Positions 42,201 to 50,983 are shown, numbered from the stretch's first letter. The stretch: DNA of 64,000 nucleotides from Antedon bifida (GCA_963402885.1 OY727093.1:27217409-27281408), one strand, 5' to 3'. The notes: generated by a model from the sequence alone, not told the origin. A program made the numbers and translations.

Positions 42201-45119
42201 ATCACAGTTAAAGATCCTTCAGATCAAGTATGAGATTTTTATTTAATTCTATTTTACTGTATTTGTGTTGTAATAAAGATGTTTTATTTCTGCGAAATAT
42301 ACATTTAAAAAGTGCTTAACTCATAGGTCCACTTAATATATTTTGGCTGATTGTATATAATTTGGTAATTATCAGTCAACATTGTAAAAACATAATTTCC
42401 AGCAGCCTAATAATACCATCGTGAGGTAATTTCCCGATTGATCGTAATCAAAACGGTACTGGGTTTGGTCTACTAGCGTTCCTGCTCCCAACCAGTACAT
42501 CCATTCATAGAAGCCTTAATGAAGTAAGTCTACCTGGTGGTGGCCATAGAACGGTCCCGAGATAACGACTATACCATTTATTTATTGTTTATTAATATAT
42601 CATTTGGTAATTATCAGTCAACATTGTAAAAACATAATTTCCAGCAGCCTAATAATACCATTTATTGTTTCAATATTGTCTTCTTGCATAAGTTAGTTGT
42701 ATACTACTTAAAATCTATTTTAGGTTATATTTAATCCTGTTTTTGTAGTGGGCAGAGTTTAGAAGCTCTTGGAAAAAACTAGATGAAGAGGGTCTCCTGG
42801 AGGTGAGACTACTTAAACGCATGTGGCAAGACTTTCTTGAGAAATTTGAATCACTATTAGAGCTGATACAGAAGTTTGACTTACTGTGTGTCAAGACTCA
42901 AGCAATTAAGGTATAGTTAGGGTAGCGGTGAAGAAAACTTCCTGCTTGATTTTGAATCATTTGGTTTCACAGAATTATGTAAATATTTAGCACCCAATAC
43001 AACCAAAAAGATTCAATAGTATGTTTAAAATAATTAATAAAAATTATAATTATTCAAAAAGGCAACAGGTACTGAAGACGATCGCCTCTTCTATGTGCCA
43101 TCACTACTAAAGAAAGATGAAGGTGATGAAATGGTGTCACTTGAAAAACTGACAAAGTCAAAAACTGCTGCAGTTCTTTACGTTGACTTTGATGGTTTCC
43201 TACCTGAAGGACTGTACTATCGACTCGTAGTAAGAATTGTGCATTGGTCACAAAAGAGGAAGCTTGATAAAGGATATAATCCTAGGCTCTTTTACCAGCA
43301 GGTGAAAGTATACATTGATCAGAATCACGATGCAATCATCAGAATCCTACCTGAAAGAAGATCGTGTATCCAGGTAGGCTAGGAGTGCTTGCAACAAGTG
43401 TAGATGTATGTTTTTAAATCCTAAACACGAAGTATAGAACATCCAAAGTTATTTTCTTTAAATTCGAAACATTTAATAGAATTAACAATTTTAATACTAT
43501 GATTTTGTTATATAATTCTCTATTTTATATTTGCTACATATTATAATATATAATATTTTAATCAGAATATGACCTATTTTATAATGAATTATAATTTCCA
43601 TAACAGGTAATATAACATTGCTGTAGCCTACATGGTTATTAGTAGTATGATTAGAAGCTTCCGCAAAAAAAACCCTACTTTCGAAATTTTCGCAATAATT
43701 AAGTAATTGACTTCAGTATCTAATACAAACTTCCTGACATTTTTTTCTATATAGGTGGTTATTTACAGACTTAAAGTTGGTGGTGAACAGCTTGAACCAT
43801 CCCCACGTGTCTGCAAAGAGGTGTGTGTTGGGTTACAGCTCTTTTTATTTGAATGTTCTAGAGCATTAATTTGAAAGTATTTTAACAATAAAAAAGTAGA
43901 CTGCAAGTAAAGGCATTTTGTGTGTATGTTAGCTTAAACCAAACAGTAATATATCACTGCATTTTCTTGTATTTCTGATTTACAGGTACATGAACTCATT
44001 GAAACAAACCTACAGGACATTGGTCACAAATGGATGAAACGTGTTGTTTTTACATTCTGTGTTTTGTGCAACGTTTGTCCAATGGAAAAAATCCACTTGC
44101 ACAAACTTGAAGAATGCCTAGAGTCAACGCCTCGCTGTGGACCAGATGGTGGAATGGATACTAGCAGAATCAGATGTTTGTTTGGAAAGGAGGAAGAAAA
44201 TCCAGGTACAAAAAAAAAAGAAATAATTACCTAGTATCAAAGGAGAAAGTAGCTGGAAAATATAATTTATTGCAACACTTATTCCTTTCCCTTTTTGGAT
44301 ATAAGTCAAAATGTATATATCCAAAATAATAATAAAAAAACAAACTAATAGTTATGTTGTATGATTCCGTTAATAAAAAGAAATGAGAATCTGAGAAAGA
44401 CTATTCTATACTGTATTTAAATGATATGATACAGTGTCTCATACGTCTTTCAAATTTGAAATCTACATTACAAATCCTTGGTTTAGTTTAGTTTATTCGG
44501 TTCACTCAAAACATAACTTAGAAAAAGCACAAGACAATAATATTAATAGAATGAACCGAGGAATAACCCAAGAAAGTTTAAAAGAAAACTTATTTCCATT
44601 GGGGTCCTCTATCTTTCCATGATACAGGCAACACGTGTGACACTGAACTAAATTTATTTGTAATACTAGACACATAATGCTATATATGTGCAGATACAGT
44701 ACTGATAAGTCAAAAACTACTTCATGAATAAAACAAAAAGTATTTGTATTATTTCAGCATGCGAAGACACGGCACAAGTAAACTCAAATGTTCCACCATT
44801 TCTGCGATTTCTTATTGGAGCGTACAAAGACATCCATTCACCTATCCTACCATTTGATATCATGATGCAGATTTGTGTTCGCCTGGACCCTCTACGCTCA
44901 GATGAATTTAACGATTGGCGTGGTGTAGCCTCTAAGGTTGGCTATGATTGTTATATCGACTACATGAAGGATATGATGAAAAGTCCTACTATGTGTGTAA
45001 TGCATGGATGGTCTGAGAAAGGTTTGTCATTGGATGATTTTAAGAAATGTATGATTGAGATGAATCGTCATGATGTTGTACGTTTAATTGAGGAACATCT
45101 TTCAGGTAAAGAAGAATGA
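15217..45119 (+). CDS. Copy B: complete DED-DED-Roc-COR-death domain gene with microexon array
   Basis: Spliced gene model: first coding exon 15217-15248, about ten usable microexons between 16564 and 30953, then 18 core exons from 32279 to the TGA at 45117-45119. The core alone reads as 1,077 residues without a break. Domain order is as in copy A: two DED-like repeats, P-loop GQERVGKT, a charged insert, DFAGQ at about 441, THRE, COR, a Cys-rich segment and a death domain ending in the typical NRHDVV helix. Introns are mostly larger than in copy A because of insertions. Every core exon pairs with one in A, with clear amino-acid divergence, so A and B are true paralogues. Which microexons are used, and whether the alternative start at 12494 is used, cannot be settled from the sequence. 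No recognised symbol. Confidence 0.85.
16564..16584 (+). CDS. Copy B microexon 1 (21 nt)
   Basis: Acceptor ttttttacag, donor gtaagta. Phase 2-2; adds S-A-S-S-D-D-S. A near-identical microexon recurs at 21980 within the array. Confidence 0.65.
17401..17568 (+). repeat. Three tandem copies of a 56-bp unit
   Basis: The unit beginning tagcccttctattcaata repeats at 17401, 17457 and 17513. Copy C has single copies at corresponding sites. It is a local slippage expansion in an intron. Confidence 0.8.
17996..18013 (+). CDS. Copy B microexon 2 (18 nt)
   Basis: Acceptor tttttttttacag, donor gtaagta. Phase 2-2; adds S-E-L-Y-S-R. Confidence 0.6.
18014..20823 (+). other. Long intron of the copy B array
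   Basis: No gene is recognised. It contains decayed array units and a less AT-rich island (about 19050-19660). An 'aggcct'-rich tract (19735-19925) follows. The matching region in copy C is 54411-57865. Confidence 0.5.
19449..19661 (+). other. Conserved duplicated island with a 70-codon ORF, unknown
   Basis: The ORF (MIRSFDTYPLYYTLRR...) is preserved in copy C at 55915-56118, with only in-frame indels. The surrounding 500 bp is also conserved and less AT-rich than its neighbours. It may be an internal promoter or alternative exon, or just young duplication. No domain recognised. Confidence 0.25.
20824..20839 (+). pseudogene. Copy B chimeric or decayed microexon (16 nt)
   Basis: Acceptor tactttacag is intact, but the donor is gtataa and the length (16) breaks the frame. 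The exon matches the 15-nt copy C exon at 59298, while the upstream intron matches the unit of 57866. A deletion of a few bases removed the better donor. Confidence 0.5.
21980..22000 (+). CDS. Copy B microexon (21 nt), duplicate of microexon 1
   Basis: Acceptor atttttttacag, donor gtaagta. Phase 2-2; adds S-A-S-S-D-N-L. The flanks match those of 16564 for more than a kilobase, so this is an intra-array duplication. Confidence 0.6.
22318..22608 (+). pseudogene. LINE endonuclease fragment
   Basis: An open fragment with APE-type endonuclease motifs of non-LTR retrotransposons: FAHLNIRSL near the start and VFGLSETFLDNTF with the catalytic SET, then KKGGGVALY. It covers only the N-terminal third of such a domain and lies opposite in strand to the RT at 23279-25268, so it is a separate 3'- and 5'-truncated remnant. 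It is absent from the similar units at 18350 and 54750. Confidence 0.7.
23163..23174 (+). CDS. Copy B microexon (12 nt)
   Basis: Acceptor ttttttttacag, donor gtaagta. Phase 2-2; adds S-K-W-V. Matches copy C 57866-57877. Confidence 0.6.
   Translation, partial: QMG
23279..24643 (-). pseudogene. LINE reverse transcriptase fragment (454 codons)
   Basis: YRPVSNLSFLGKTLERVV, LDLSAAFDTVDH, GVPQGSVIGP and the catalytic FYADDTQIY are all visible. They are followed by the C-terminal LHWLPVQQRIKYKFALF block typical of CR1/L2-group elements. It is open from the frameshift to its stop, but lacks the endonuclease and upstream RT in frame, so it is a dead copy. Confidence 0.88.
24633..25268 (-). pseudogene. 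LINE ORF2 fragment, N-terminal part of RT
   Basis: Linker and first RT blocks: a basic stretch, then RLDPVPTSILKKC and IAHVRPLIKKA. It is separated from the downstream RT reading frame by a frameshift in the A-rich stretch near 24640. No intact copy is implied. Confidence 0.8.
25832..25845 (+). CDS. Copy B microexon, 14 or 12 nt
   Basis: The acceptor is cttctaacagag, donor gtaagta. Using the first AG gives 14 nt (frame-breaking); using the second AG (after 25833) gives 12 nt, phase 2-2, adding R-I-Q-L. The choice cannot be made from sequence. Confidence 0.4.
26447..26532. repeat. Inverted repeat / hairpin in copy B intron
   Basis: catgattcaa...ctttatttgat pairs with atcaaataaat...ttgaatcatg around a short loop. 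It is absent from the corresponding place in copy C (near 61350). Confidence 0.6.
26921..26940 (+). CDS. Copy B microexon of 20 nt (frame-breaking)
   Basis: Acceptor aatacttcag and donor gtaagta are intact. The exon is homologous to the 21-nt exon of copy A at 323 but is one base shorter, so inclusion would shift the frame. Either it is skipped or it acts as a poison exon. Confidence 0.45.
27455..27463 (+). CDS. Copy B microexon (9 nt)
   Basis: Acceptor ctactttacag, donor gtataa. Phase 2-2; adds R-Q-R. At 9 nt it is among the shortest in the array, and the donor is weaker than in most units. Confidence 0.4.
27464..30270 (+). other. Intron of copy B array with decayed units
   Basis: A decayed unit lies near 28420-28520, where the pre-exon block is present but no usable exon-donor follows. 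A repeat shared with copy C occupies about 29120-29560. No gene recognised. Confidence 0.5.
29120..29560 (-). repeat. Dispersed repeat with ORF-like segment, unknown
   Basis: On the minus strand it reads VINASRVPVVHLRIPC...FGCRCSPDFKQIYDGHRQ. The same segment is at 61680-62060, and part of it at 30350-30500. The peptide is not recognised. It may be an old exon fragment or transposon piece carried with the array units. Confidence 0.4.
30271..30291 (+). CDS. Copy B microexon (21 nt)
   Basis: Acceptor cttttttacag, donor gtaagta. Phase 2-2; adds R-E-R-R-R-E-R. Similar to the copy A exon at 902. Confidence 0.68.
30550..30564 (+). CDS. Copy B microexon (15 nt)
   Basis: Acceptor cttgtttacag, donor gtaaat. 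Phase 2-2; adds R-D-T-S-D. Matches copy C 62846-62860. Confidence 0.6.
30939..30953 (+). CDS. Copy B microexon (15 nt), last before DED exon
   Basis: Acceptor ttattttacag, donor gtaata. Phase 2-2; adds R-K-R-L-K. Joined to the DED exon the shared codon would be ATG. Matches copy C 63304-63318. Confidence 0.6.
30954..32278 (+). other. Intron before the DED exon of copy B
   Basis: A decayed array unit at about 31810-31930 keeps the pre-exon block but has lost the microexon. Nothing else recognised. Confidence 0.5.
32279..32799 (+). CDS. Copy B core exon 1: tandem death effector domains
   Basis: Acceptor atgagcag at 32278, donor gtaagt. 521 nt, phase 2 in and 1 out, residues 1-174. DED1: DEFLQVIDELSSGI, NSLFRLLHSEGHI, GLQRLPQIL. 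DED2-like: YRRMLVKLGKSLN and TTFEALLKDQQ. It is one codon longer than copy A. The Met at 32271 is intronic. Confidence 0.82.
33079..33102 (+). CDS. Copy B core exon 2 (24-nt linker exon)
   Basis: Encodes VQQKKLND between ttttcag and gtgagt. Same length and phase as copy A 2012-2035. Confidence 0.78.
33548..33704 (+). CDS. Copy B core exon 3: Roc P-loop
   Basis: Residues 183-234, with GQERVGKTSLTKAF. The acceptor is tctttaaag, donor gtaagt. It is nearly identical at the protein level to copy A, the strongest conservation in the gene. Confidence 0.9.
33705..35127 (+). other. Intron with insertion, copy B
   Basis: 1,423 bp, against 105 bp in copy A. It holds a stretch (about 34776-34850) resembling the array-intron repeat 'cattttgtgacaagtttctc', and a small palindrome actcgagcgaagcgagt near 34976. 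No gene seen. Confidence 0.5.
35128..35228 (+). CDS. Copy B core exon 4: Roc switch I
   Basis: Residues 235-268, with TEEVTDGIEASLSCTISV. Two codons longer than copy A. Phase 2 in, 1 out. Confidence 0.85.
35229..36235 (+). other. Intron, copy B
   Basis: About 1 kb, AT-rich. Nothing recognised. Several short antisense ORFs are chance. Confidence 0.4.
36236..36327 (+). CDS. Copy B core exon 5: charged insert of Roc domain
   Basis: Residues 269-299, EMNKARQEYVNALAENIV and a Lys/Glu-rich tail. 92 nt, as in copy A. Confidence 0.8.
36430..36526 (+). CDS. Copy B core exon 6: charged insert of Roc domain
   Basis: Residues 300-331, RLREDDKKKQENKV then an acidic Ser-rich stretch. Acceptor atatacag, donor gtatgc. 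Confidence 0.75.
36928..37025 (+). CDS. Copy B core exon 7: charged insert of Roc domain
   Basis: Residues 332-364, GETLIERVIRAVREKFMTV and a basic tail. 27 nt longer than the copy A exon, in frame. Confidence 0.75.
37579..37624 (+). CDS. Copy B core exon 8 (46 nt)
   Basis: Residues 365-379, KSREVGRNIEEHEEF. Acceptor gattatacag, donor gtaaag. Confidence 0.75.
37881..38101 (+). CDS. Copy B core exon 9: Roc switch II
   Basis: Residues 380-453. It begins with a variable SSHVNHATPMTPD segment, then a charged helix, then SIWDFAGQDLYYITHQ. 39 nt longer than in copy A at the variable end. Confidence 0.85.
38102..38925 (+). other. Intron with short repeat, copy B
   Basis: A segment at about 38400-38560 (gctttcgggcaacactagcc...) following an A-rich run looks like a small dispersed repeat, absent from the copy A intron. 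Nothing else recognised. Confidence 0.4.
38926..39027 (+). CDS. Copy B core exon 10: Roc core
   Basis: Residues 454-487, MFLVSRAIYIICFNLCHDL. 102 nt, almost identical to copy A. Confidence 0.88.
39111..40694. mobile_element. hAT-like non-autonomous transposon in copy B intron
   Basis: Left end CAGTGGTGGCGCCAG, right end inverted as CTGGAGCCATGACTG. An exact 8-bp duplication TTTATATA flanks it (39103-39110, 40695-40702), which is the hAT signature. It is GC-rich at both ends with runs of G and C. No transposase ORF is convincing; the overlapping short ORFs at 39098-39587 are chance. Copy A lacks it. Confidence 0.75.
40997..41182 (+). CDS. Copy B core exon 11: Roc G4 region
   Basis: Residues 488-549, with MTNLDRVLFW and PPIFIVGTHRESLPGND. 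It shares the THRE variant with copy A. Two codons longer in a Ser/Thr loop. Confidence 0.88.
41294..41551 (+). CDS. Copy B core exon 12: end of Roc and start of COR
   Basis: Residues 550-635, with YYAIDNSIRSPLDKS and MGEKMPLKWLNFLHEIEQL. GC donor (caggcaagta), as in copy A. Confidence 0.87.
41552..42020 (+). other. Intron, copy B
   Basis: 469 bp, GC-AG type. Nothing recognised. Confidence 0.4.
42021..42227 (+). CDS. Copy B core exon 13: COR
   Basis: Residues 636-704, with LFAVLHFHHDLGNIIYYGE and IIIIPQWLIF. 207 nt, phase 0 at both ends. Confidence 0.88.
42361..42661 (+). repeat. 59-bp direct repeat flanking ~183 bp
   Basis: The segment tttggtaattatcagtcaac... at 42361-42419 recurs exactly at 42603-42661. 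The spacer holds unrelated, less AT-rich sequence. This suggests a recent local duplication or an insertion with a long target repeat. It lies in the intron before core exon 14. Confidence 0.8.
42749..42910 (+). CDS. Copy B core exon 14: COR
   Basis: Residues 705-758, WKKLDEEGLLEVRLLKRMW. Ends KTQAIK before gtatag; 9 nt shorter than copy A. Confidence 0.85.
43062..43373 (+). CDS. Copy B core exon 15: COR-B
   Basis: Residues 759-862, with RLFYVPSLL and VLYVDFDGFLPEGLYYRLV. 312 nt, as in copy A. Confidence 0.88.
43374..43754 (+). other. Intron, copy B
   Basis: 381 bp, AT-rich. Nothing recognised. Confidence 0.4.
43755..43820 (+). CDS. Copy B core exon 16 (66 nt)
   Basis: Residues 863-884, VVIYRLKVGGEQLEPSPRVC. 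It has a normal GT donor where copy A has GC. Confidence 0.8.
43986..44205 (+). CDS. Copy B core exon 17: Cys-rich segment
   Basis: Residues 885-957, with FCVLCNVCPMEKIHLHKL, ECL and PRCG. All Cys and His of the copy A pattern are kept; an extra Cys is at RIRC. Confidence 0.82.
44206..44757 (+). other. Last intron, copy B
   Basis: 552 bp. A part (44450-44610) lacks similarity to copy A. Nothing recognised. Confidence 0.4.
44758..45119 (+). CDS. Copy B terminal exon: death domain and stop
   Basis: Residues 958-1077 and the TGA stop. The death domain covers about 987-1070: RLDPLRSDEFNDWRGVASKV, KSPTMCVMHGWSEK, LSLDDFKKCMIEMNRHDVV. It ends SGKEE, slightly longer than copy A. Confidence 0.88.
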
Positions 45120-48009
45120 GCAAAGTAGAATCAAGGACAAACAATTACAATGTATTTAGGGAGTTATGTAGAATCAACATGCCTTAAACTTAAATCAAAG
45201 ACACGGTTTTTCGAAAATTACTTAGATCTTGTTTAAAATAGATGCTTGAATCGAGAGACATGACATACTTTTAAAGAATCTTGATATTGAATGATACATA
45301 TTATATACACAGCTTTAATATTTAAATGTATTGTTCAATTAATTATATCATACTGAAATAAAACATGAAACTAAGCAAATACTGTAAAAATATTATAATT
45401 TTAATGATAATAATAAAACAAGGTACTGTAAGGCAATATACTGTGAACAATTCAACAAAAACTCATTTTTTTGTAGACGAAACGGTCTTGATTAAGTGAA
45501 CTGAACTTACTTCTTCAGATACCGACACTCATTTGCATAAAATAATTTGATTATGATAACTATTATGATTACGTCGTCAGAAGATTTCTTACCCAACATC
45601 GTGTATATTATTTAAAATGCATTATACGCAAATAGTAAACATTGTATTTTTTCCCAAGGATATTATCACTAATTACTATACAGTATTGGTAAGTAATTTA
45701 ACCAGTTTTTGTATCTGTAATCTTTCATAACCATTTTCATGTTCTATATGTTTTAATGTGTTCATTCCATTACTTAATTACTGTTCTTAAACTGTAAGGT
45801 CAGTTGCACTTTCCTCTTTTGTTTCACGAGTAGTTTTTGTACGTCAAAAACTTGTTTTTGTATTTGTTAAAGTAAGCAATAGAGGACTCATAACATTTAG
45901 TCATATTGCTATTACTAAGTACAAGTTCAGTAACCAATATCTTTATAATCAATAGCTTTAGGACATTCTGAAACTTGTTGAAAAAGGTTTAATGTAATAT
46001 TTACCTTTGAACAATACACATTTTCTTAATCTGCACTTTTTACAGATTTTGTCATTTTTGTAAATATTTTGCGTGAATGTTTGTAGTTAGGTTGCACGAA
46101 CAATTTGTCTTTCAGTTTACATACCATACGTGTATAATAACCATGCAATTTTCAAATCAATGTTAAGTGTTATTTTGTGTATGAATGAAGGTTAAAAGTA
46201 AATACTCAGTTGGCAGCTGAGTTTGTTTTGCTGTTTTTAAAATTAATAATTAGTTAGTATCTATAACAATTATTATTAATTATTTTGTAAGATATTTCTC
46301 TACTAATCCAATAAAGATTAATTCTATAAATCTTCAATTACTTGTGATTTGTTACATTGTTTGTATTATTATTATGTGTGTTTTTTTTACATGGTTATTT
46401 TGCCCCGATCCTATGCCTGAAGTACATTTTCTAAGGGCGTAGATTGGATAAGTATGTGAACTAATATAAAGATTAGATTAAATTATTTTTTAATACCCCC
46501 CATGTGAACTGGGTGAACGTTCACGTCCTCTCTCTCCCTCTATCCTACAAACTGTATAACTCTAAAAAGTTTTTAAAAAAATAAACGGTTTATACTTACC
46601 AAATCCCTGTAGCCTATCATCCAGGAAAATCTTGCACATGGTAATTGTTCTGATTTTGTAAAAAAAATTAGCCTACGTCTTTGTTTTCAAAACAATTGTT
46701 AATATTTATTAATAAAGCACGATTTAATGTTTAAGGTAATTAAGATGTTATGATAAATGTGAGTTGAATCATAATTAGTAGATCTATATGATAAATGCAT
46801 CTAATGGAATTCTAACATAAATTATTATATGTTACCAGCAATTATACCCGGTCCAGGGCGGGTTTTAAATTTTTAATTTTACCTCCATCCTTCTTCAATC
46901 AAGGACAGTCTGAAAGCCCGTAACATATGATTTCACCCCATTTCACCCAAAATGTTTGACCCCTTAATGTTAATACTATCAAAGACATTCCAAAAAAGTT
47001 TGTCAGCCTGACCCCGGGGGTCGGGTCTAGTCTCCTGCAGACCCTCTTGAAAACCCCCAAAACCGGTTTATTTCACCACATCTGACCTAAGTTTGTAGGT
47101 AAGTTGCACTAATGGTTTGTCTTCCGTTTTACATACATTTGATATGTTTCCTTTCTTAATACTACCTTAGCATTTCTTAACACTGAGTTTTATTTCATCA
47201 AATGTTTTCCTAATATGTATATGGTATTTAACAAGTATAATTAATTGTATATATTTATACTACTAATCCAATGTTTGTAATGTATTACCCAATAATGTTT
47301 CAGTCAATAAATACTTGTTTTACGCTGTTTTTATGTGCTTTAATATAGCATGAATGTTTATTTTAGCCATTTTTTCCAATATGTGAACTGGTTGAATGCA
47401 CATCCTCTCTCTCCATGGAGCTACTGTATATAATTGTATCATTCTGACGATCTATCAGCTTAGACTAGATACAAAATCACAAGCTTTATATTTTCTGAAA
47501 AATACAAAAACACACAAACACTGTATCATCAAGAAAATGCTTATGTGTGGTAACGCTTCCGATTTTGCTTCCAAAAGAATTGATTTGTAAAGTACGATTT
47601 AACTTTTAGCGTAATTAACATTAACGTGTTATGATAAATGTGAACTTAAGAATCATAATTCTGATATGCATCATGCATCTAATGGACACATTTCATGATA
47701 AAAATTTGTTTAAATGTATACATAAACTGTATCCGTTAGATGCATGCCTGATCTACTAATTACGATTCAACCTTTTTTTATATAATCTCAAAAACAGATG
47801 TTAAATATACACATGCCCCTAGAACAACTATAAAACTAACCACGAACATCAAAAGTTGTTTACATATTAGGCTTTAGTCTTGGGAAACAGAATAAATTAA
47901 AAGTCAACAATATAAAAAAAAATCATTCAAACGACAATAAAGGTAAAAACATAAAATACCTATACAATACAATACATTATATAATGAGTTACTCTCATCT
48001 TGCGTCAGT
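45120..48009. other. Intergenic region between copies B and C
   Basis: No gene recognised. 46500-46640 and 47380-47540 are diverged copies of each other (gtgaactggg/ttgaa..., cctctctctcc), pointing to an old local tandem duplication of about 0.9 kb. A less AT-rich stretch at 46850-47095 may be a transposon remnant. Confidence 0.5.
45357..45362 (+). terminator. Possible polyadenylation signal of copy B
   Basis: AATAAA about 240 bp after the stop codon. Only weak support in this AT-rich region. Confidence 0.3.
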
Positions 48010-48486
48010 GAAGATACAGAATTTATTCCAATAATAGGCTCGGTTATCTCGCCCCTCTCACACCCTGCTTTTAGTGGATCTATTTAAGCTGATGGTCGTC
48101 GATACCAAAGAGAACCCGCTCCCGTTTTTATAATTTTTTTTTAATTAAAAGGCTTCCAATCAGTTTTGATATATGTAATACTGAGGCAGGCCCCTCTTTA
48201 TTTCCATATGTACACATTGTTTTGACAATGAAATTAATCTATATTTGTTTACATGAGCGGGTAGACGGGGATTATTTAATGAAAAATTTTTTGTCACCAA
48301 ACGTTAGAGGGATACACTTACTTAGCGAGGAATGTTTGTTACGTTGTAAAGGTTTGCTCATTTGCATGTAAAAAATACGTAGTCAGATTCATGATATTTC
48401 AGCGAGGCTGATCCTAGATAAAACATTTCATTTCCTCTAAGTATAAATAAATCGTTTATATGCTTACATTTTAAATCAGTGTATAC

Positions 48487-48810
48487 ATGAAAAGAAACAA
48501 AAAACAAGATACAAGAAATTATATGAATATACATTTTGTATACGACATAAGCTTACAACATTTGATTTCCATTTCATACAATTACTCTATAAACTTACTA
48601 AGGGAAAATATCGAAAATCAGCCATTTTTGCGAGCAAAACACAACATAATGCCACCAACTCGAAAAAAGTTTACAATGGACAATTGTATGAACGAAATGA
48701 ACCAAAACGGTTGTTTTATCATTTGTCGATGCTATATCAATCGATGCAATAAGGGAACTACTACTTCATTCATTGGTTTTGTCTTGTTACTTCTCTCATA
48801 CGCTCTCTGA
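48487..48810 (+). CDS. Small duplicated ORF, unknown (107 residues)
   Basis: Counterpart of 8983-9327, with the same start, Cys cluster and hydrophobic C-terminus. Two in-frame deletions and a handful of substitutions separate the two. Function unknown; coding status uncertain. Confidence 0.3.
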   Translation: MKRNKKQDTRNYMNIHFVYDISLQHLISISYNYSINLLRENIENQPFLRAKHNIMPPTRKKFTMDNCMNEMNQNGCFIICRCYINRCNKGTTTSFIGFVLLLLSYAL

Positions 48811-49483
48811 TTAACTCAGTCTACTCATAGAGTTTTGATAAAGGTAGATACATGTACAATTTGTTTGATTTGATGACTTAAGCCTGGTTTATTTATGTTG
48901 TTGCATGTCAGCCAATTGTCTTCTGAAGGATTAACGTGTTTCTTGTACATAGATTTACTGCCTTCTGAGTGATCAACAAATACATAATGGTGTTTTCCTA
49001 TTGAATAAGATTCCCTGGTAAGTAGATTAGTATTATCATACCAAAGTATAATCAATTATTATTATATAAATTATTATTATTACTTTGTTTATTTTATTTC
49101 AAATTGTACAAATATGTTGTATTAACTGTGATCATGATTATTACTAAAAGCAAAAAATGACAAGAATGAATGGCAAGAAATCATTTCCATACAATCACGC
49201 ACTAAGAGAAGAATAGCAAAAGTCAGACATTTTATACTCTGACTCGAGACGATTGAAACGATCATGTGGATAATATGCTTAAAAATAAACCACAGTGGTA
49301 GTACGTAATTGTCAATGCTAGATCAACCATATCATTGAATACAATATATCAATAATCAACTTAGTCTAGTTCGTTTTTTTCGTGCATACTTCAAGTGAAA
49401 ATACACGCATCAAGTTTAACAAAACTAGATTGGATTTGATTGATTTGAAATAGTAAAAGTAAATATTATGTTGGACATACATG

Positions 49484-49637
49484 TCACTGTTACAACTTAT
49501 AATGTAGAAAACGTCAGCTAATGTCGAAACAACCGTTAATGTAGAAACATCAACAGCTTATGTTCTGTAGTAAGCGGTGTTCTACATAAACGGTTATTTG
49601 AAAATGGCGTTTTCTACGTTGTAACAGTCACCATATA
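49484..49637. mobile_element. Short fold-back element, second copy
   Basis: Same inverted-repeat element as 9980-10132, at the corresponding site of the other duplicon. Confidence 0.5.
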
Positions 49638-50278
49638 ACATTTATCTGAGAAGCCTATAAAATCCTTACGTACTATTTAGTACAAACGACTAAAGTACAC
49701 CAGTTGCAATTCTAATTATGTTAAATATATATATTTCCTTTCTTAGTATGACCTTTAAATTTCTTGACATTTCTTAATTATTTGGCATTTAATAAACGTT
49801 AATTATTATAACATATTTTTGTTACTAATCCACTTGTATTATAATTCTAACCCAATAAAGATCCATTCAATATATTCACCGTTTTGACTTTGGTTTACAT
49901 TTGTTGTATTCTAATACTTTATATGTTTTTAGCATAACATGAATGCTTATTTTATCATTGTCGTTATATCTACCAGAAGTCATTTTACAAAATAAATGTT
50001 TACAATGGTTGTGGTGGCACTGATTAAACATCTCTATGCCTACAAGCAATATTAGGAAATAAATGTATTTTAATCACATTTTGTGTAAAAATAAGAAAAG
50101 ATTATCTTAATAATGCAAATAGATAAAGGTATACTTGACGTGTTTACAACAAGTTGGGATAGGTGCTCGTGATCATTCACAAAAAGGCACCCCGATTATA
50201 TTATGTTGGTACGACCATATCATAGAACGACAAGCCATACATACCGCGTTGGTCTCCCATATGGTTAAAACCCCCTTA

Positions 50279-50474
50279 AGCCTGTTTTCCTGTCGACGTT
50301 ATTCGACGCTATCGTCTCGTTGATCGTTAACAGTTCAACGACGATCGTTTGAAAACGATCAAGTTGAAATGATAACGATAGCGAGTTTTCCTGTAAATCA
50401 TTTCAATGTTTACGTAGAAGATCGCCGATTATTGTTAACGATAGCGTCGACTGACGTCAACAGGAAAACAGGCT
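50279..50474. mobile_element. PIF/Harbinger-like MITE, second copy
   Basis: Same element and same site as 11790-11987, with one base changed in the right end (gacgtcaacagg). It was inherited through the segmental duplication. Confidence 0.65.
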
Positions 50475-50972
50475 TTAGAACGCAATCGTTCTAAAATTGT
50501 ACCGTCGGCCTAGCCGTTCTCAACCCTAATGACATACTCTTTATCCTACATTTTGTTAATCTATGTTAAGAAGGAGGTGTGTATGTTTACTTGCCGATAT
50601 AAACTGAGATATACTTCTCTTTGTAAACGGCAACTCATGTTCTGTAGGGCTATCTCTTTATTAAAGACAACCCGTAGGTTTTTATTGCCAACAGAAATAT
50701 GGTTTTTAAGTGATTGATTTGTTGTTCCAATTGTGACTCAGTAACTTCATATGAACAGTATCTGAATAAAATAGACTTTGCTACATAGGCCTATCTTGTT
50801 TTTATTGTCTTTCAATATTCGATCTACCGTAGCGTTAAAAAACACAGGTTCATCACTGATTATTTCGCGATTACATACATAACTGTTTATATTCCAGGGC
50901 AATCTAGGGATACACCATAAAGAAGTCTCTTCATGAATTTTATTATTCTATGGCGACATTTTTGCTTTGAGT

Positions 50973-50983
50973 ATGGAAACCAG
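50973..50983 (+). CDS. Candidate alternative first coding exon of copy C (M-E-T)
   Basis: Identical in sequence and donor to 12494-12504. It lies about 620 bp upstream of the MASN exon of copy C. Confidence 0.4.

Noticed and set aside
43054-43251. Minus-strand ORF over COR exon 15
   Set aside because: Shadow of the real + strand exon, which is conserved in both copies.
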